From positions 16,345-80,344 of the forward strand of contig NZ_CALFXI010000052.1 in NCBI RefSeq assembly GCF_937958065.1: a DNA stretch of 64,000 bases, read 5' to 3'. Of the stretch, positions 20,659 to 30,000 are shown one piece after another. The notes below the pieces were generated by a model. That model was not told the origin of the DNA. It did not search any database and worked only from the letters and a program-made list of their open reading frames with translations. This DNA comes from an uncultured Steroidobacter sp. (GTDB taxonomy: Bacteria > Pseudomonadota > Gammaproteobacteria > Steroidobacterales > Steroidobacteraceae). Position 1 is the stretch's first letter, and every line of letters starts with the position of its first letter. A program made the translations under genes and the position numbers.

Positions 20659-22067
20659 CGTGATTGTTGTACCACTGCGCGATTGATGGAAGCCAGATCG
20701 AGCGCCAGACGCGCCACTTTCGCCGCACCGTCGCGCTGGCCGAGCAACCAGGCGCGGCGCTGCATATTCTGCAATGCATCCCGATCGCGCAGCAGGGCAT
20801 CGACCCGCTCCAGCAGATCACCATCCGCAACCAGGCCACCGACTTCGTGGCGCGTCAGGAAATCGACGTTGAAGCCTTCCTGCCCCCCGAGCGAACGCGT
20901 TGCCAGCAGCGGCCGGCCACACGCCAGCGCCTCGGCCACAGTAATTCCGCCGGGCTTGCCGACCACCACATCGGACGCGCGCAGATAAATGTCCATGCGA
21001 TCGGTCCAGTCACAGACTTTCAAACGTTCTGGATGCTGGGCTGCCAGCCGATCCAGCGCCGCCCGCGCTTTATTGTTCGTGCCCGGCATGACGATGACGT
21101 GGGTCGAGGCTGGACGCCGCAACAGCGACATCGCAGCCGTGTCCACACTCAAGCCCAACCCGCCGCCCAGGACCAGCACGACTTGAGCGTCCTCGGGCAG
21201 ACCCAGCGCGCGCCGCGCTTCGGTTTGTGACAGCGGGAATGCGAAATCCGGCATCAACGGCACACCCGTGACCACTGCCCGGGAGCTCGTCGACGAGCCG
21301 TCCCCTTCCAGAATGGCAGGATGCGCCACACAGTAACGATCGACCCCGCGCTGTTTCCAGAAATCGTGCACGCCGAAATCCGTCAGTACTCCGATCATGG
21401 ACGCCTGCACCTTGCCGCGCTCCTTCAAATAGGACGTCATCGCTGCCGGAATCATTTGCGTGCTGATGATCACATCGGGCGCGAACTTGCGGATCGCCGG
21501 CTCGAGACGCCGGATCAGCCGCAGATAGGTAAATTTCCATAGCGCGAGGCGCGCGCGCACACCGTTCCCTGCCAGACTGTCACCGTCATAAGGCATCGAC
21601 GCGCACAGCAGGGAATACAGGAGTTTGTCCGACGCGTAGCGCCCCCCGCGCGGGATGCTCTGCCCCTCCTTCGAGGCCACCGAAGCGATCAGCTCGAGCA
21701 CTTCGAGCACTGCACGCGGTGGACCGGAACGGCTCTCCAGCACCTGGCGCCACGTCCCGGCTTCCAGGTGATATAGCCGTTCGTACAAATCGGAATGGTT
21801 CTGAACGAGGTCGAGATAGGTGGCATGAATGGCGCGCGCCGCGCCCGCGTTCATCAACGACCAGAAATCGACTGTGGCGACCTCGGCCTGATCCTGCAGT
21901 GCCGCCGCGACCGCCTGCGCCGCACGCACGTGCCCGAGGCCCAGACCGGAGGTGAGCAGCAGCACTCGAAGCGGCGGCCCCTCGTGCGATATCGGCTCAT
22001 CGTTGTCAGAAAATACGAATGCTTCGCGAGCGGGCTGCAATCCTGAAGTGGGAAGGTCGACGCGCAT
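20655..22067 (-). CDS. MGDG-synthase-like glycosyltransferase (GT28 type)
   Basis: About 470 residues. The N-terminal half has the MGDG-synthase pattern LRVLLLTSGLGLGHVRAAQA, where the SxGxGH-type motif binds the acceptor lipid headgroup. The C-terminal half has GT-B nucleotide-sugar features: VVLVLGGGLGLSVDTAAMSL, ASDVVVGKPGGITVAEALAC and GRPLLATRSLGGQEGFN. It probably transfers a sugar to a diacylglycerol-like lipid. ATG at 22067 is preferred over the longer frame. It overlaps the YkoP-like gene by ATGA and is first in the cassette. Confidence 0.85.
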   Translation of the reverse strand: MRVDLPTSGLQPAREAFVFSDNDEPISHEGPPLRVLLLTSGLGLGHVRAAQAVAAALQDQAEVATVDFWSLMNAGAARAIHATYLDLVQNHSDLYERLYHLEAGTWRQVLESRSGPPRAVLEVLELIASVASKEGQSIPRGGRYASDKLLYSLLCASMPYDGDSLAGNGVRARLALWKFTYLRLIRRLEPAIRKFAPDVIISTQMIPAAMTSYLKERGKVQASMIGVLTDFGVHDFWKQRGVDRYCVAHPAILEGDGSSTSSRAVVTGVPLMPDFAFPLSQTEARRALGLPEDAQVVLVLGGGLGLSVDTAAMSLLRRPASTHVIVMPGTNNKARAALDRLAAQHPERLKVCDWTDRMDIYLRASDVVVGKPGGITVAEALACGRPLLATRSLGGQEGFNVDFLTRHEVGGLVADGDLLERVDALLRDRDALQNMQRRAWLLGQRDGAAKVARLALDLASINRAVVQQSR

Positions 22068-22193
22068 GCCGTGTTCCGATGTCCGGCGCCGCCGGGCGTG
22101 CAATGAACATTACTCCGTTGAATGCCCCATGATCGCGTTCGGTTCCGGTCCGGGAACCAGGACATTGTTCATTTTCAATCACTTCACTCGTGA

Positions 22194-22787
22194 TCAGTGT
22201 TTCGCCGCCGGCCGTTCAGCCAGCGGCGGCATCACCCACACATAGATACCGTCGGCCCCCAGATTGATCGAACGATCCGGCGGCCAGTCCTTACCCATGT
22301 CGAAATCGTGCGAGACCACGCGCGCGCCCGCAGGCAGCTCCGCGAACAGTTTGGGTTTGAGCCGACGGTTGAGCTCGGGCAGCAGATACAACATCACGAC
22401 CGTCGCTTCGCGCAGGTCGGTCTCGAACATATCGCCGACTCGGAACGTCACCAGCTGCTCGACGCCCGCGGCTTTGGCATTCGCACGTGCTTCTTTGATC
22501 CGGGCAGGATCGAGATCGACCCCCACGCCGCGCGTGCCGTACTGCTTGGCGGCAGCGATGACCATTCGACCGTCGCCACAACCGAGGTCGTAGACCACGT
22601 CGATCGGGCGGATTTTGGCCTCGTAAAGCATCCGGTCGACGACTTCATGCGGCGTGGCGACGTACCAGACGTCGAGCTTGCGCTTGGGTTTGGTCGGCTC
22701 GACCTCGGAGCCAACGGCAAGCTGGCACAGCACCAGCAGTATTAACCCCAATGGCGCGAGTGCACGGTGCGGCACCTGGTTCGGCAT
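22194..22787 (-). CDS. SAM-dependent methyltransferase with N-terminal signal
   Basis: About 197 residues from ATG 22787, which follows GGAGG. A hydrophobic N-terminal signal or anchor (ALAPLGLILLVLCQLAVGS) precedes a class I methyltransferase core: VYDLGCGDGRMVIAAAKQYG (motif I), GVGVDLDPARIKEA (acidic residue for the SAM ribose), FRVGDMFETDL and VVMLYLLPELNRRLKP. Exported methyltransferases of this type are found in several proteobacteria, but SAM is not normally available in the periplasm, so it may stay anchored with its domain inside. Target unknown. Confidence 0.8.
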   Translation of the reverse strand: MPNQVPHRALAPLGLILLVLCQLAVGSEVEPTKPKRKLDVWYVATPHEVVDRMLYEAKIRPIDVVYDLGCGDGRMVIAAAKQYGTRGVGVDLDPARIKEARANAKAAGVEQLVTFRVGDMFETDLREATVVMLYLLPELNRRLKPKLFAELPAGARVVSHDFDMGKDWPPDRSINLGADGIYVWVMPPLAERPAAKH

Positions 22788-22889
22788 GCGCAAGCAACCT
22801 CCGCTGACGTTGATCATCGAACGATCAATCCAACGCCCGACCCATCTTCCGCCGCAGATGCACGAAGTCAAGCCTCGGTTATCAAGAAG

Positions 22890-22912
22890 TTATCCACCGC
22901 TTCTGTGGATAT
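22890..22912. promoter_or_regulatory. Inverted pair of DnaA-box-like sites upstream of tRNA-Ile
   Basis: TTATCCACC (22890-22898) and, on the other strand, ATATCCACA (reverse of 22904-22912) each match the DnaA box TTATNCACA at 8 of 9 positions. They face each other across 5 bases and form a 7-bp dyad (TATCCAC/GTGGATA). They lie just upstream of a possible -10 (TAGAAT, 22937-22942) of the tRNA gene. This may be DnaA-linked regulation or chance. Confidence 0.4.
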
Positions 22913-22960
22913 CTGTGCGGCCTCGCGACTGGCTGCTAGAATTGCATGGTTCGACGATAT

Positions 22961-23335
22961 GGGCCTGTAGCACAACGGTTAGTGCAGGGGACTCATCGAT
23001 AAAGGTGCCTTCGTGCGCGAAAGCCACGAAGTGGACGGGATGAATTCAGGGAACCCTTCCGCCTCACCCTCGCGGGGACGGCGTGGCAACCCTGAGCCAA
23101 GCCGGCGGTACACCGCCGGAAGGTGCAGAGACTACCTGAGGGCGGGATCGATCCCGGAGCTGCGGCTCCGTGGCCGAGCTCGAGTGCCCTTGATAACAGG
23201 CTGGAGCGTCCCGCACCCCACCGCTCGCTTCGATCCTTCGAAAGGCGCGGGTGAAGAGATAGTCCACTCCCTTTGGAAACATCGGGACCACAGTGAATCC
23301 CTTGGTTGCAGGTTCGAATCCTGCCGGGCCCACCA
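22961..23335 (+). tRNA. tRNA-Ile(CAU), interrupted by a group I intron
   Basis: The exons are 22961-22996 and 23296-23335. Joined, they give a 76-nt tRNA with acceptor GGGCCTG/CGGGCCC, D-stem GCAC/GTGC, anticodon stem GGGGA/TCCCT, loop CTCATAA with anticodon CAT, T-arm GCAGG-TTCGAAT-CCTGC and an encoded CCA. Similarity to the E. coli minor tRNA-Ile2 (GACTCATAATC loop region, TTGGT after the stem) rather than to initiator or elongator tRNA-Met makes it the AUA-decoding isoleucine tRNA, whose C34 is converted to lysidine by TilS. The break lies between positions 36 and 37. A possible -10 (TAGAAT) is at 22937-22942. Confidence 0.93.
22997..23295 (+). ncRNA. Group I self-splicing intron in tRNA-Ile(CAU)
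   Basis: 299 nt with the group I core. The exon ends CAT and the intron carries GTG at 23005-23007 as internal guide, forming P1 with the expected U-G at the splice site. P element AATTCAGGGAA (23043-23053) and Q element AACCCTGAGCC (23088-23098) form P4 (TCAGGG/CCCTGA). R (AAGGTGCAGAGACTA, 23120-23134) and S (AAGAGATAGTCC, 23254-23265) form P7 (GACTA/TAGTC). A hairpin CCGGCGG/CCGCCGG lies between Q and R. The last base is the terminal G (23295). No homing-endonuclease frame is inside. Site and guide match the Azoarcus tRNA-Ile intron, though this one is about 90 nt longer. Confidence 0.93.
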
Positions 23336-23349
23336 TTACCGTCTTCGCG

Positions 23350-26301
23350 TCAGAAGTCGTAGTTGAACGACACCGCATAATTCCGCCCAAAAATTCCATC
23401 GTAATACGCCACCGTGCCCCCATCCGCCGGCACCGGGAACGGCGGTTCGCGATCGAAGACGTTGTCGACGAACACGCGGACCATGAGGTTGTCGTTGAAT
23501 CGATAGCCCGCGGACAGGTTGAACAGCCACCACTCGCCCACTTCGGAAAAATTGCGCGTCTGAGGCGGTTCGTCCACGTCCCAGCGCGCCGGGCCGATGT
23601 ATTGGGTCTGCAGTGATACGGACAGCGCCTTGAAGCCGTAGTTGAGGCTGAGCGCGCCCTGGTCGCGGCTCGTGCCGATTTCGCCCGCCTGGCGATCGAT
23701 GTCGCCGAGGCCGACGCGCGTAGTGAGATTGCGAAGGTTGTAGAAGTTGAGCGAAGTATCGAGCCGGCCCAGGCCGCCCAAGTCGATGCCATAGTTCAAT
23801 TGCGCAGTGATCGCTTTGAAGCGTTTCGATCCCGCGTTCGCGTAGCCGGTGCGTACGAACGTCACCTGGCCCGATGCATCACGATCGATGTTGCCGCAAA
23901 GCGCCGTTGCGTCGACGCCCAATGGACTGTCGTAGCAAGCCTGCATCACACCGGCGGCATCGAGCGCCACGATGGCGTTGGTGAGATCGATCTCGATCCA
24001 GTCGACGGCGAGGCTCAACGACGGCACCCAGCGCGGCCGCACGACTACGCCCCAGGTGCGCGAATCCGCCGCTTCGTTCAACAGATTCGGGTTGCCAGAT
24101 ACGCTGATCTGAGCGGAAGCGTCGACGATGTTGGATTGGAAGGGCTGCGTGATGCCCGCCGCCGCGCAGTTCGCTGCACGCGCTGCCGGATTCGGGCCGG
24201 CGTCGATGAAGCGCGAGTCGCATGGGTCGTCAGCAGTATCGAATGCCGTCGAAGTGGGCACGAAGGCTTCCGTGACCGCGGGCGAACGAATTGCCAGCGT
24301 CTTGTTGCCTCGGAACTGGATATCCGGGATCGGCGCAAAGCGTGCGCCGGCTGTCCAGGTGAGATCGCCGCCGGCGACCGAATGATCCACATATCGCGCG
24401 GCGCCCTCGAGTTGCAAAGCATTCACGAAAGGAATGTTCTGCTGCTCGCCGACGATGGGAATCAGGAGTTCCGTGAACGCTTCGTCCGTTTCGAACTCAC
24501 CACTCAGGCTGTCGATCGGCACGAGCCGTCCCCACGCTTCCCGGAAGAAACGATCCGGATCGAAGCGCGAGGTTTCGCGTCGATTCTCCACACCGACCAC
24601 AGCCTGCACGGCGCCACCCGGCAGATCGAAGAGCTCACCCGAGATGTCTGCAGTAAGTACGCGTTGAGTGATCGTCGACGTCTGCGTCGCCTGAGTCGTG
24701 ATGTAGTCGCGCGCAGCCTGGCTCGGTGCGCCCAATCCGAACAGATTCAGCGGCGCGCACGAGGTGGAGCGCGTTCTGATGGGCGCAGACTCGAGCGTGC
24801 CCTCCAGCACGCCGCGACAGACGATCCGACCGGCTGCGGGATCGAGGACGGCGTCGAGCGCGTTCTCGAAATTCTGTTGCACGACCATCGGCTCGCGCGA
24901 TCTCGTTGCTGAGTTGCCGTAGTTGCCCGCGATTTCCCATTGGAACGAACGCTCGCCCAGCTCGAAGGCACCTTCGAGCCCCGCGACGACCCGATACAAA
25001 TTGCTCTCCGAGCGCGCAATGCCGCTCTGAAGATCCGAGTTCGCGCGTGCCAGATAGAAGAATGAAGGATCCGCGCCGGCGGCCAGCAGATTGTCGCGAA
25101 TGAGCGCGCGGGACTCCGGCGAGAGGAACGGATTGTCGGTGCTTACAATGAGATTGCCCTGCAACGAGCCGCCCGGCCCGAACAGCAGCGAGTTGTACAC
25201 CGGTTGATCGAAGAATTTCTTGCCGCTGGTGGTCGAGTACCACGCTTCACCGAACGCTCGCACGCGATCGGTAATCTCAAAATTCCCCAGCGCCGTAAAG
25301 TTCGCTCGCTCCGTCGGCGCCAGCAGCGTGCTCACGGCGGTGATATTGAAACCGTCGCCGCCGGACTTGTTGACCAGATTCCCGCTGCCGGTGCCGAAGT
25401 TGTAAGGCACCAGCGCGCCGTCCGGGCCGAACTGCATGACATTGCCCTGCCCGTCCACGACTCCCGCAAACTGCGCGAGATCATCGGCGACCAGCGGCAA
25501 CCCGCCAGCACTCACCACGTCGATACGGCGTTGCTCGATCAACTCATTGACGTATGGAGAATCCGGATCCGAGGGCGTGGTGTAGTACAAACCGCGCGCG
25601 GTGCGCGGCCGGTCCATGTAGGTCAGGCCTTCGCTGCGGGCGTACTCGGCACTGATCGTCACATTGCCGCGACCGTCGGCGAAGTTCAGGCCTGCCAGAG
25701 CCCGCAGACGGTAGTTGTCGGCATCGCCGCGCGCGGAGCGGCCGACGTATGCATCGATGCTCGATCCTTCGAAGTCCCGTTTGAAAATGAGATTGACTGT
25801 GCCAGCGATGGCGTCGGAGCCGTAAACAGGCGCACCGCCCACAGCGACCACTTCGACGCGTTCGATCAGCTGCGTCGGAATCGCGTTGAGATCGACTTGT
25901 TGCCCCGGATCGGCGGGCCCGAAGATCGATGCCGTGTTCGAGGACACGAAGCGACGCCCGTTGACCAGCGTCAAGGTCCGCTGCGATCCCAAGGAGAAGA
26001 AATCTGCGAAGCTCTGGGCAACGCCGAACGCGGAGGGCTGAGTGCCGGCGCTGCTCGAAGCCGGCGGGCCGAATGCGGGGATGTCGTTCAGCACGTCGAT
26101 GACGTTCGCCACCCCGCGGTTCTCGATCTCATCGCTGCTCACGACCATGGTGGGCTGCAGGCGATCGAGCTCGGGCCTGGCGATTCTGGAACCGGTCACG
26201 ACGATGGTATCGGCTACGTCGGATACCGGCGTCGTCTGTTGCGCCCAGGTCGGGACAGCGACCGCCACAGTGAACGCGACCAGCGGAACGATCCGAAACA
26301 T
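23350..26301 (-). CDS. TonB-dependent outer-membrane receptor
   Basis: About 983 residues from ATG 26301, with a signal peptide ending near WAQ-QTT. A plug domain follows (DTIVVTGSRIARPELDRLQP, then IENRGVANVIDVLNDIPAFG and GSQRTLTLVNGRRFV), then a long beta-barrel ending in the aromatic YAVSFNYDF. This is the large proteobacterial TonB receptor type with ELDRLQPTMVVSSDEIENRG-like plugs, often used for carbohydrates, peptides or other bulky substrates; ligand unknown. Its ATG overlaps the stop of the FixJ-like regulator (TGATG), so the two are co-translated. Confidence 0.92.
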   Translation of the reverse strand: MFRIVPLVAFTVAVAVPTWAQQTTPVSDVADTIVVTGSRIARPELDRLQPTMVVSSDEIENRGVANVIDVLNDIPAFGPPASSSAGTQPSAFGVAQSFADFFSLGSQRTLTLVNGRRFVSSNTASIFGPADPGQQVDLNAIPTQLIERVEVVAVGGAPVYGSDAIAGTVNLIFKRDFEGSSIDAYVGRSARGDADNYRLRALAGLNFADGRGNVTISAEYARSEGLTYMDRPRTARGLYYTTPSDPDSPYVNELIEQRRIDVVSAGGLPLVADDLAQFAGVVDGQGNVMQFGPDGALVPYNFGTGSGNLVNKSGGDGFNITAVSTLLAPTERANFTALGNFEITDRVRAFGEAWYSTTSGKKFFDQPVYNSLLFGPGGSLQGNLIVSTDNPFLSPESRALIRDNLLAAGADPSFFYLARANSDLQSGIARSESNLYRVVAGLEGAFELGERSFQWEIAGNYGNSATRSREPMVVQQNFENALDAVLDPAAGRIVCRGVLEGTLESAPIRTRSTSCAPLNLFGLGAPSQAARDYITTQATQTSTITQRVLTADISGELFDLPGGAVQAVVGVENRRETSRFDPDRFFREAWGRLVPIDSLSGEFETDEAFTELLIPIVGEQQNIPFVNALQLEGAARYVDHSVAGGDLTWTAGARFAPIPDIQFRGNKTLAIRSPAVTEAFVPTSTAFDTADDPCDSRFIDAGPNPAARAANCAAAGITQPFQSNIVDASAQISVSGNPNLLNEAADSRTWGVVVRPRWVPSLSLAVDWIEIDLTNAIVALDAAGVMQACYDSPLGVDATALCGNIDRDASGQVTFVRTGYANAGSKRFKAITAQLNYGIDLGGLGRLDTSLNFYNLRNLTTRVGLGDIDRQAGEIGTSRDQGALSLNYGFKALSVSLQTQYIGPARWDVDEPPQTRNFSEVGEWWLFNLSAGYRFNDNLMVRVFVDNVFDREPPFPVPADGGTVAYYDGIFGRNYAVSFNYDF

Positions 26302-26930
26302 CACGACAACTCCTGCCAATCCAGGGACGACTCCAGCATCTGCGCCATGCGAACCAGGTGCGCAAACGAGCGCGCACGCATTTTGTCCATGATCCGGCCG
26401 CGGTGAATCTGCACCGTGACCTCGCTGATACCCAGTTCGAGCGCAACTTGTTTGTTCATCATTCCGTTCACGAGCAGGCGCATGACCTGTCGTTCCCGGG
26501 GCGTCAACGCGGCTCGGCGGTTGCGCACTTCGACCAGCGCCATGTGAGCATGGCGGCGGCGGTGATACTGATCGAGCGCGGTACGAACCGCAATCACCAC
26601 GCCGTCCTTCGACAGCGGCGGCTGCAACAGGTCGACGGCACCGGCCTTCAACGCACGCACGATCGCCGTCACCTCGGTGTACGCCGTCACGAACACGATC
26701 GGCACACCGAGCGCCGCGAGCTCCAGTTGCAGGTCCAGCCCGCTCATGTCCGGCAGATCGATATCGAGGACTGCGCAACACGGTGGCAGCGCGACCGCCT
26801 CGTTCAAACATTCGGCCGCGGAGCCACAAGCGATCGTTTCGAGTCCCGCGCCGCTCAGGTAGCAGCAGATCGTTGCACGCATCTCCGCGTTTTCATTCAC
26901 CACATAGACGATTTCATTTCGCCCGCTCAT
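26301..26930 (-). CDS. FixJ-like LuxR-type regulator with degenerate receiver
   Basis: 209 residues: receiver domain (about 1-125), then a LuxR/FixJ helix-turn-helix (LTPRERQVMRLLVNGMMNKQ, VALELGISEVTVQIHRGRIM). The receiver keeps the phospho-acceptor-like D56 (VLDIDLPDMSG) and T82, but the usual acidic pair is N12/E13 (VVNENAEMR) and the conserved Lys is replaced by Pro at 104 (DLLQPPLS instead of DFLTKPF). Normal phosphorylation-driven switching is therefore doubtful. The start at 26930 matches the family better than the longer frame. It is translationally coupled to the TonB-dependent receptor downstream, and a kinase and NarL-type regulator lie upstream. Confidence 0.9.
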   Translation of the reverse strand: MSGRNEIVYVVNENAEMRATICCYLSGAGLETIACGSAAECLNEAVALPPCCAVLDIDLPDMSGLDLQLELAALGVPIVFVTAYTEVTAIVRALKAGAVDLLQPPLSKDGVVIAVRTALDQYHRRRHAHMALVEVRNRRAALTPRERQVMRLLVNGMMNKQVALELGISEVTVQIHRGRIMDKMRARSFAHLVRMAQMLESSLDWQELS

Positions 26931-27042
26931 CTCATCGTGTTCCAGCGCCCGCGCGACCGCGTCGTCACACAATGTATTCGCGCACAGCGAGGCACCGCAT
27001 CATCCTGCGCGGCAATGCATCGCCTACCCTTTGGGGTAACCG

Positions 27043-30000
27043 TCAGCGCTCGCTGGCGTATGCGATGTTCGCCGGAATCCGCAGCTCGATGCTGGTGCCG
27101 GCATCGAGCCGGCTGGCAATTTCGATCTGAGCCTTTATTTTCCGCGCGCGCTCTCGCATGCCCGCCAGGCCCCAATGGCCGCCGGCAGGCGCCGCCTGCA
27201 CTTGCTCCTCCTCGAAACCACGCCCGTCGTCGACGAGCCGCACCGTGAGCTCGCGCCGCGAATAGAGGATTTCGATGTGGATGGTGCGCGCGTTCGCGTG
27301 TCGGAGCGCATTCGCCAGCCCTTCGCTCAAGATGCGCTCCGCTTCTTCGGCGACTACTGGATGCAAGCCGCGCGTTGCGCCCTCAACGGTCAGGCGCACA
27401 TCCACAGTCGTATCCTCGGTCGCTTGCGCGACCAGCTGCCGGATGGCTGCGGTGAAATCGCGCTGTGCATGGGTCGAATGGCGCAAAGCCGTCACCCGCA
27501 TTCGACCTTCCACCAGCACGCCATCTGCACGATCCAGCGCCTGTTCCATCAGCTCGCGCGCCGGCTCGCCGGCCGGGATCTTCTCCATCGCACTCTGAAA
27601 CTTCAGCATCAGCCCCTGCACGCTCTGCAGGAAGGTGTCGTGCAGCTCGCGCGCGATTCGCTCGCGTTCTTCCAGGCTCGCCTCGAGGCGGGACCGAATA
27701 CGCGTGGCCACCTGTCGCACGCGCAGCGCCAGCATCGCCCACAGCAGCAACACGGTCGCGAGGACTACCAGAACCATGAACCATGCGGTCTGGTAGAACG
27801 CCGGCAACACCTCGAACGCGACGCTCGCACCCCGCTCATTGCAGGCGCCGTCCTGATTGCAGGCCGTCACATGGAACGTGTATTGGCCCGGGGCCAGGTC
27901 GTTGTAGAACGCCTGGCGTCGCGCACCGACTTCTTGCCAGCGTTCCTCGTAACCATCGAGGCGGTAACGGAACGTGAGCTTCTGAGGGAGCGCCAGACTC
28001 GGCGCGGTGTAATCGATCTCGATGTCGCGGGTGAGCGCCGGAAACACCGGCGGCGATCGAAGACTGTATTGCTTGCGATCCGCGAGTATCCATTCGATAT
28101 GCACCGGCGGGGCAACCGCGGGCGCTTTCAACCGCGAGGGGTCGATCATGTGCGTGCCGTTGAGGCTCGGGAACCAGAGCCTTCCGTCCGTGGACATGGC
28201 CGATTCGCCCATGAACGGCGCGCGCGTGGGTGTCGCTCCGTCCAGCGCATCGAACCAGCGCAGAGCCACCCGGCGCGACGGGTCCTGGCGCCAGGCCGCG
28301 AGCTCGCTCTTGGCGATTCTCACGAAGCCGCACTCCAGGCTCAACCACAAGTCATCCGCTGTGTCGAACTGCATCGCCCACACTCGATCGCACGGCAGGC
28401 CGTTGCTGCGAACCAGCGCACGTCGCTGCCCGTGCTGTGTTTCGATGAGCCCATATCCAGTCGCGCCCATGACCGTGCCGTCAGCCTGCACGATCAAGTC
28501 ATCCACATGCCGCTCGGTGATCTCGGGGCTGACATGGGCGAACGAAATCGTTGCCAATTGGCCATCGCGATAGTGAGCGAGATCGCCGCTCGTGGTTCCA
28601 ATCCAGATGCCGCCGGCGGGATCGGCCGCCACCTCCCGCCCGGGAGGCACCTGTGGATCGCGCAACTGTTCGGTGATGCGAGCGCCGACCACACGCGACA
28701 ATCGCCGCTCGCGAGCGGCCAGCTGCATCCAGACATTCCGCTCGGTATCCTCCGCGATGCTGGCGACCAGCCCCGCCGGGTGCCCTTCCGCGTCTTCGAC
28801 TGGCGTGAATTTGCCCCGCTCGAAAATGAACATGGACTGCGCGGCGCCGAGCCAGAGACGGCCGGCTGCGTCCTCGAACATCGATGTGATCTGGTGGCTG
28901 CGCAGAATCTCCGGCCCGCGGTCGAGCTTCGACACCTTGCCATCGCGCAGGATGTTCACACCGTGGCTGGTGCCGAACCAGACCGAACCGTCGCTCCGAG
29001 CCATCACCGAGGCGGTATCGTCGGAGCTCAAGCCCTCGCGCGTCGAGTACGGAACTACGCTGAACTGACGAAAGCGATCCAGACCGCGCAGGGTGGAAAC
29101 CCATATGTTGCCTTCGCGATCCTCGAAAATCCTGAGCACGTTGTCGCCGGACAGTCCGTCGCTGGCCTGAAAGCGTTCCACCCGATCGCCGTGGATGCGC
29201 ACCAGTCCCTGTTCCCACGTTCCTACCCATATTGCGCCCTGGCTGTCGAGGTAGAGCGTGAAGATCGAGAGCGCGCTCGAATCGAACGTGCCGGTGACCA
29301 GCGGTTGCAACTTGCCATCGACGATCCGCTGCAAGCCACCGTCGCGACCGGGCTGGCCCATGCCCGCCCACAGGTCACCCCGGCGATCGCGCACGATTCC
29401 CGAGACACCTCCCATGCCGCGGCTCTGACTCAGCGCGGCCGGATAGATGGTCGAAGTCTTGCCCGCCTGCCAATGAATCATCCCCAGATCGCCGCCGAGC
29501 CAGATGCTGCCATCGACCTCGCGCAGGAACCCCCGGGCGCAACACGAGCTGGTCGTCAGCTCCAGGCCGGGCAATGGCACCGGACATTGCAATCGATCCT
29601 CGTGTACCCGGCACAGGCTGGTCGCAAAGGGAGCGCCATACGCACGTACGGCCCAGATGCTGCCGTCGGCTTGCAAAGTCAGTTCCACGATCGCCGCGTC
29701 CAATTCCGTCGAGATCCGCGTCAAGCGCCCGTCACGCAGCCGATCCAGTCCCGACTCGGAACCGATCCACAGGCTGCCGTCGGGGGTCCCGAGCAATGCG
29801 GTCACATTTTTCGCAGCCAGCTCCTCGCCAAACTCGGAGACCCAACGCGTGAAACGCACTCCATCGAATCGATACAGCCCGCCCGTGGTGCCGATCCAGA
29901 GATAACCATCGGCGCTCTGCGCTATCGGATCCGGTACCGCCGGCAAGGATCCATCCTGCATGCGCCATGCAGTGTGTCCGTACTGTGACAGCAGAAACGA

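Noticed and set aside
22997..23295. Protein-coding frame inside the tRNA intron
   Set aside because: The frames crossing it have no homing-endonuclease motif (no LAGLIDADG, GIY-YIG or HNH) and the bases are accounted for by ribozyme pairing.
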